Made by a program: the position numbers and the translations under genes
Notes under the pieces: model-generated
What the model was told of the DNA's origin: nothing
The model's input: the letters and a program-made list of their open reading frames with translations, nothing else
Databases searched by the model: none
Source: HGM04593 sp045654885
GTDB taxonomy: Bacteria > Bacteroidota > Bacteroidia > Bacteroidales > Bacteroidaceae
Direction: 5' to 3'
Assembly: GCA_045654885.1 (NCBI GenBank)
Contig: JAZOOF010000053.1
Span: forward strand, 1 to 64,000
DNA: 64,000 nt
In this document: positions 62,696 through 64,000 of the stretch, piece after piece
Layout of the letters: each line of letters begins with the position of its first letter
How positions within the stretch are numbered: the stretch's first letter is position 1

Positions 62696-63538
62696 ATGAA
62701 TCGTACGATTATGAGTAGAAAAACAAAGTTAAAAATCGGAGAGTTCTCAAAGATGATGCAGGTGACAGTTAAGGCTCTACGACACTATGAGCAAAAGGGG
62801 TTGCTTGTACCCGACGAAGTGGATGAGTGGACAGGCTACCGTTATTACAGCGTCGAGCAGATGCAACGACTGGGCACAATTCGCGGACTCCAACGGCAGG
62901 GTTTCACACTCGAAGAGATTAAAGATTTATTAGAGGATGGTGCGCAGATGCCAAGTATCGACCAGCTGACTCAAAAGATAGAGCAAACAGAGCGACAATT
63001 GCAACTGCTGATGGAGCGCCGTAGTCAATTGCTTAAATGGGTGGACTCTCAAAAACAAATCAAAAAAATGGAAAAATTTAGTATTCAATCCTTGCCCGAG
63101 ATTATTGTGGCAAGCCATCGTGAAGTGATTTCTAATTACGCTGCTCTTGGACAGCTGTGTGTAGAGACAATTGGCCCCGAAATGCACCGCCTCAGATGCA
63201 AATGCACGGAGCCCGGCTATTGCTTTACCATTGAGCACAACAAAGAGTATCGTCCCACCGACATTGACATCGAGTATTGCGAACAGGTGGAAGATATGGG
63301 CACAGACAACGACATCATACAATTCAAGCGTTTTGCTGCTGTACCTAAGGCGCTATGCATGAAACACATTGGCCCTTATGAACGCTTCCACGAGTCATTC
63401 ACTGAAGCATTTGCTTATATGGAAGAGCAAGGCTACAAACTTGCCGGACCTCTTCGCACCTCCTACATTGACGGAGTGTGGAATCAGGAAGACCCTGAGC
63501 AGTGGCTATCGATAATTCAGATTCCTATTGAGGCATAA
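62696..63538 (+). CDS. MerR-family regulator with GyrI-like effector domain
   Basis: 280 residues; a start at the Met 5 codons later (62711) leaves a more normal leader. The N-terminal winged helix-turn-helix is clear (LKIGEFSKMMQVTVKALRHY, then EQKGLL), then a coiled coil (about 85-120, IEQTERQLQLLMERRSQLL). The C-terminal 155 residues (from about 125) are a GyrI/BmrR-like effector-binding domain with the FKRFAAVPKALCMKHIGPYE pattern. Such proteins bind drug-like or hydrophobic compounds and switch promoters by DNA distortion. The gene it controls besides itself is not visible. Confidence 0.92.
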   Translation: MNRTIMSRKTKLKIGEFSKMMQVTVKALRHYEQKGLLVPDEVDEWTGYRYYSVEQMQRLGTIRGLQRQGFTLEEIKDLLEDGAQMPSIDQLTQKIEQTERQLQLLMERRSQLLKWVDSQKQIKKMEKFSIQSLPEIIVASHREVISNYAALGQLCVETIGPEMHRLRCKCTEPGYCFTIEHNKEYRPTDIDIEYCEQVEDMGTDNDIIQFKRFAAVPKALCMKHIGPYERFHESFTEAFAYMEEQGYKLAGPLRTSYIDGVWNQEDPEQWLSIIQIPIEA

Positions 63539-63543
63539 ACAGA

Positions 63544-63584
63544 GTGGCGTATGTAGTGAACTATGCAGTTCATTCATACGCCAC
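63544..63584 (+). terminator. Hairpin after the MerR-family gene
   Basis: GTGGCGTATG at 63544-63553 with CATACGCCAC at 63575-63584, and a second inner pairing GTGAAC/GTTCAT. It lies directly after the stop codon. Confidence 0.65.
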
Positions 63585-63671
63585 CATTGTCTATTCACAA
63601 TACATCTCTTTCAACCATCACCTTTCCTTTTCTCCCCTTTTGGCCTTTGGATACACGCTGCAAACCTTATC

Positions 63672-63694
63672 TGGCGGGCTGACCCCGCCCCTAC
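63672..63694. repeat. Right arm of the GTAGGGGC repeat family
   Basis: GGCGGGCTGACCCCGCCCCT(AC) matches the inverted form of the 699-724 arm (GTAGGGGC...). No left arm is seen within 100 bases. Near it a GCGGGCGGCTCACCTG stretch and AGGGGAGC may be further decayed parts. Confidence 0.45.
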
Positions 63695-64000
63695 GGGCAG
63701 CAAGACAAGGTGAAAGGTTAGAGGTTAAAGCGGGCGGCTCACCTGCAAAGTCTAGGGGAGCAGTCTATTAATGTATTAAATTTACAGCCGTTTTAACTTT
63801 GTTGAAATTGCTTTCGCTCGCTTTGTGTGTAAACAAGTTTACTCACATTAACATTGTTGATTTCTTTATCACTCGCAGTATAACATCAAACAAGTTTGTG
63901 TTAAGCTCGCTTAATCAAGAAATTCGCTTACTCGCAATTTTCAATGGTACCAGTATTGAGAATTACTATTCTATGCGCCTGTTCATTGCAAAAGGTAATT
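63695..64000. other. End of the window: intergenic, structured AT-rich sequence
   Basis: No gene seen in the last 305 bases. Two look-alike hairpins with an AAACAAGTTT core occur at about 63825-63847 and 63882-63903, among repeated CGCTCGC/TCGCTTACTCGC words. The last 40 bases could be the leader of a gene that starts beyond the window. No tRNA or known RNA motif recognised. Confidence 0.4.

Noticed and set aside
1..64000. CRISPR array, prophage or insertion sequence
   Set aside because: No regularly spaced direct repeats, no Cas genes, no transposase or integrase, and no phage structural genes; the lone GH108 muramidase is not enough to call a prophage.

Overview
The window looks like a chromosomal piece of a gut-type Bacteroidales bacterium (Bacteroidaceae, Prevotellaceae or Muribaculaceae grade; the sequence does not let me name a genus). 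Supporting signs are a SusC-type receptor start at the left edge, the Bacteroidetes-only DUF4834 protein, few Shine-Dalgarno sites, several promoters of the TTTG-N19-TAnnTTTG type, short C-terminal sorting tails of the YDLQGRKV...GIYIIDGKKV kind on secreted enzymes, and a rich set of host-glycan enzymes. There is no rRNA, CRISPR array or recognisable transposase; one tRNA gene (tRNA-Lys) is present.

Layout. 1-8.5 kb: edge of a TonB-dependent receptor, an operon for phosphatidylethanolamine synthesis (psd, pssA, DUF4834), then dnaE, thioredoxin and a small acidic protein, then rubrerythrin. 8.8-26.4 kb: a sialoglycan/mucin degradation region. On the minus strand a sulfatase, its anaerobic maturase and a NagB-deacetylase fusion form an operon, preceded by a ROK sugar kinase; on the plus strand lie a GH20 hexosaminidase, two large secreted GH33 sialidases (one fused to two SGNH domains) and a lipase-like lipoprotein. 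A further sialate O-acetylesterase (37.3 kb) and a GH2 beta-galactosidase (47.4 kb) fit the same job: de-O-acetylate and remove sialic acid, then strip galactose, hexosamine and sulfate. No SusC/SusD pair or nan catabolic gene sits with them.

26.7-37.0 kb: a visibly AT-richer block of genes all on the minus strand. It begins with an ECF sigma factor and a putative anti-sigma protein and continues through a Cys-rich membrane protein, a DUF697-like membrane protein, an M48 metalloprotease, a Gly/Ala-rich membrane protein, a YkgJ-type Cys-cluster protein, an 87-residue protein overlapping a B12-type radical SAM enzyme with an apparent C-terminal peptide-recognition (RRE-like) domain, a TerB-like protein, two tiny unlisted peptides (53 and 33 residues, the first extremely Gly/Ala-rich) and two orphan proteins, ending with an RtcB RNA ligase. 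This is the best candidate for an undescribed system: a sigma-controlled, possibly peptide-modifying, membrane-stress or conflict module.

37.3-64 kb: mostly housekeeping and metabolism. Kbl and Tdh (threonine to glycine) flank a DUF819 membrane protein; umuDC is followed by a GH108 muramidase and a secreted orphan; then an acyl-CoA synthetase, an SGNH hydrolase, a LytTR regulator, a radical SAM/SPASM protein, tRNA-Lys, an AI-2E family transporter, RsmI, thymidine kinase, a HAD nucleotidase, asparaginase, a nucleotidyltransferase, ribosomal protein L34 and a MerR-type regulator with its operator. Intergenic spaces carry at least three families of short inverted-repeat elements.
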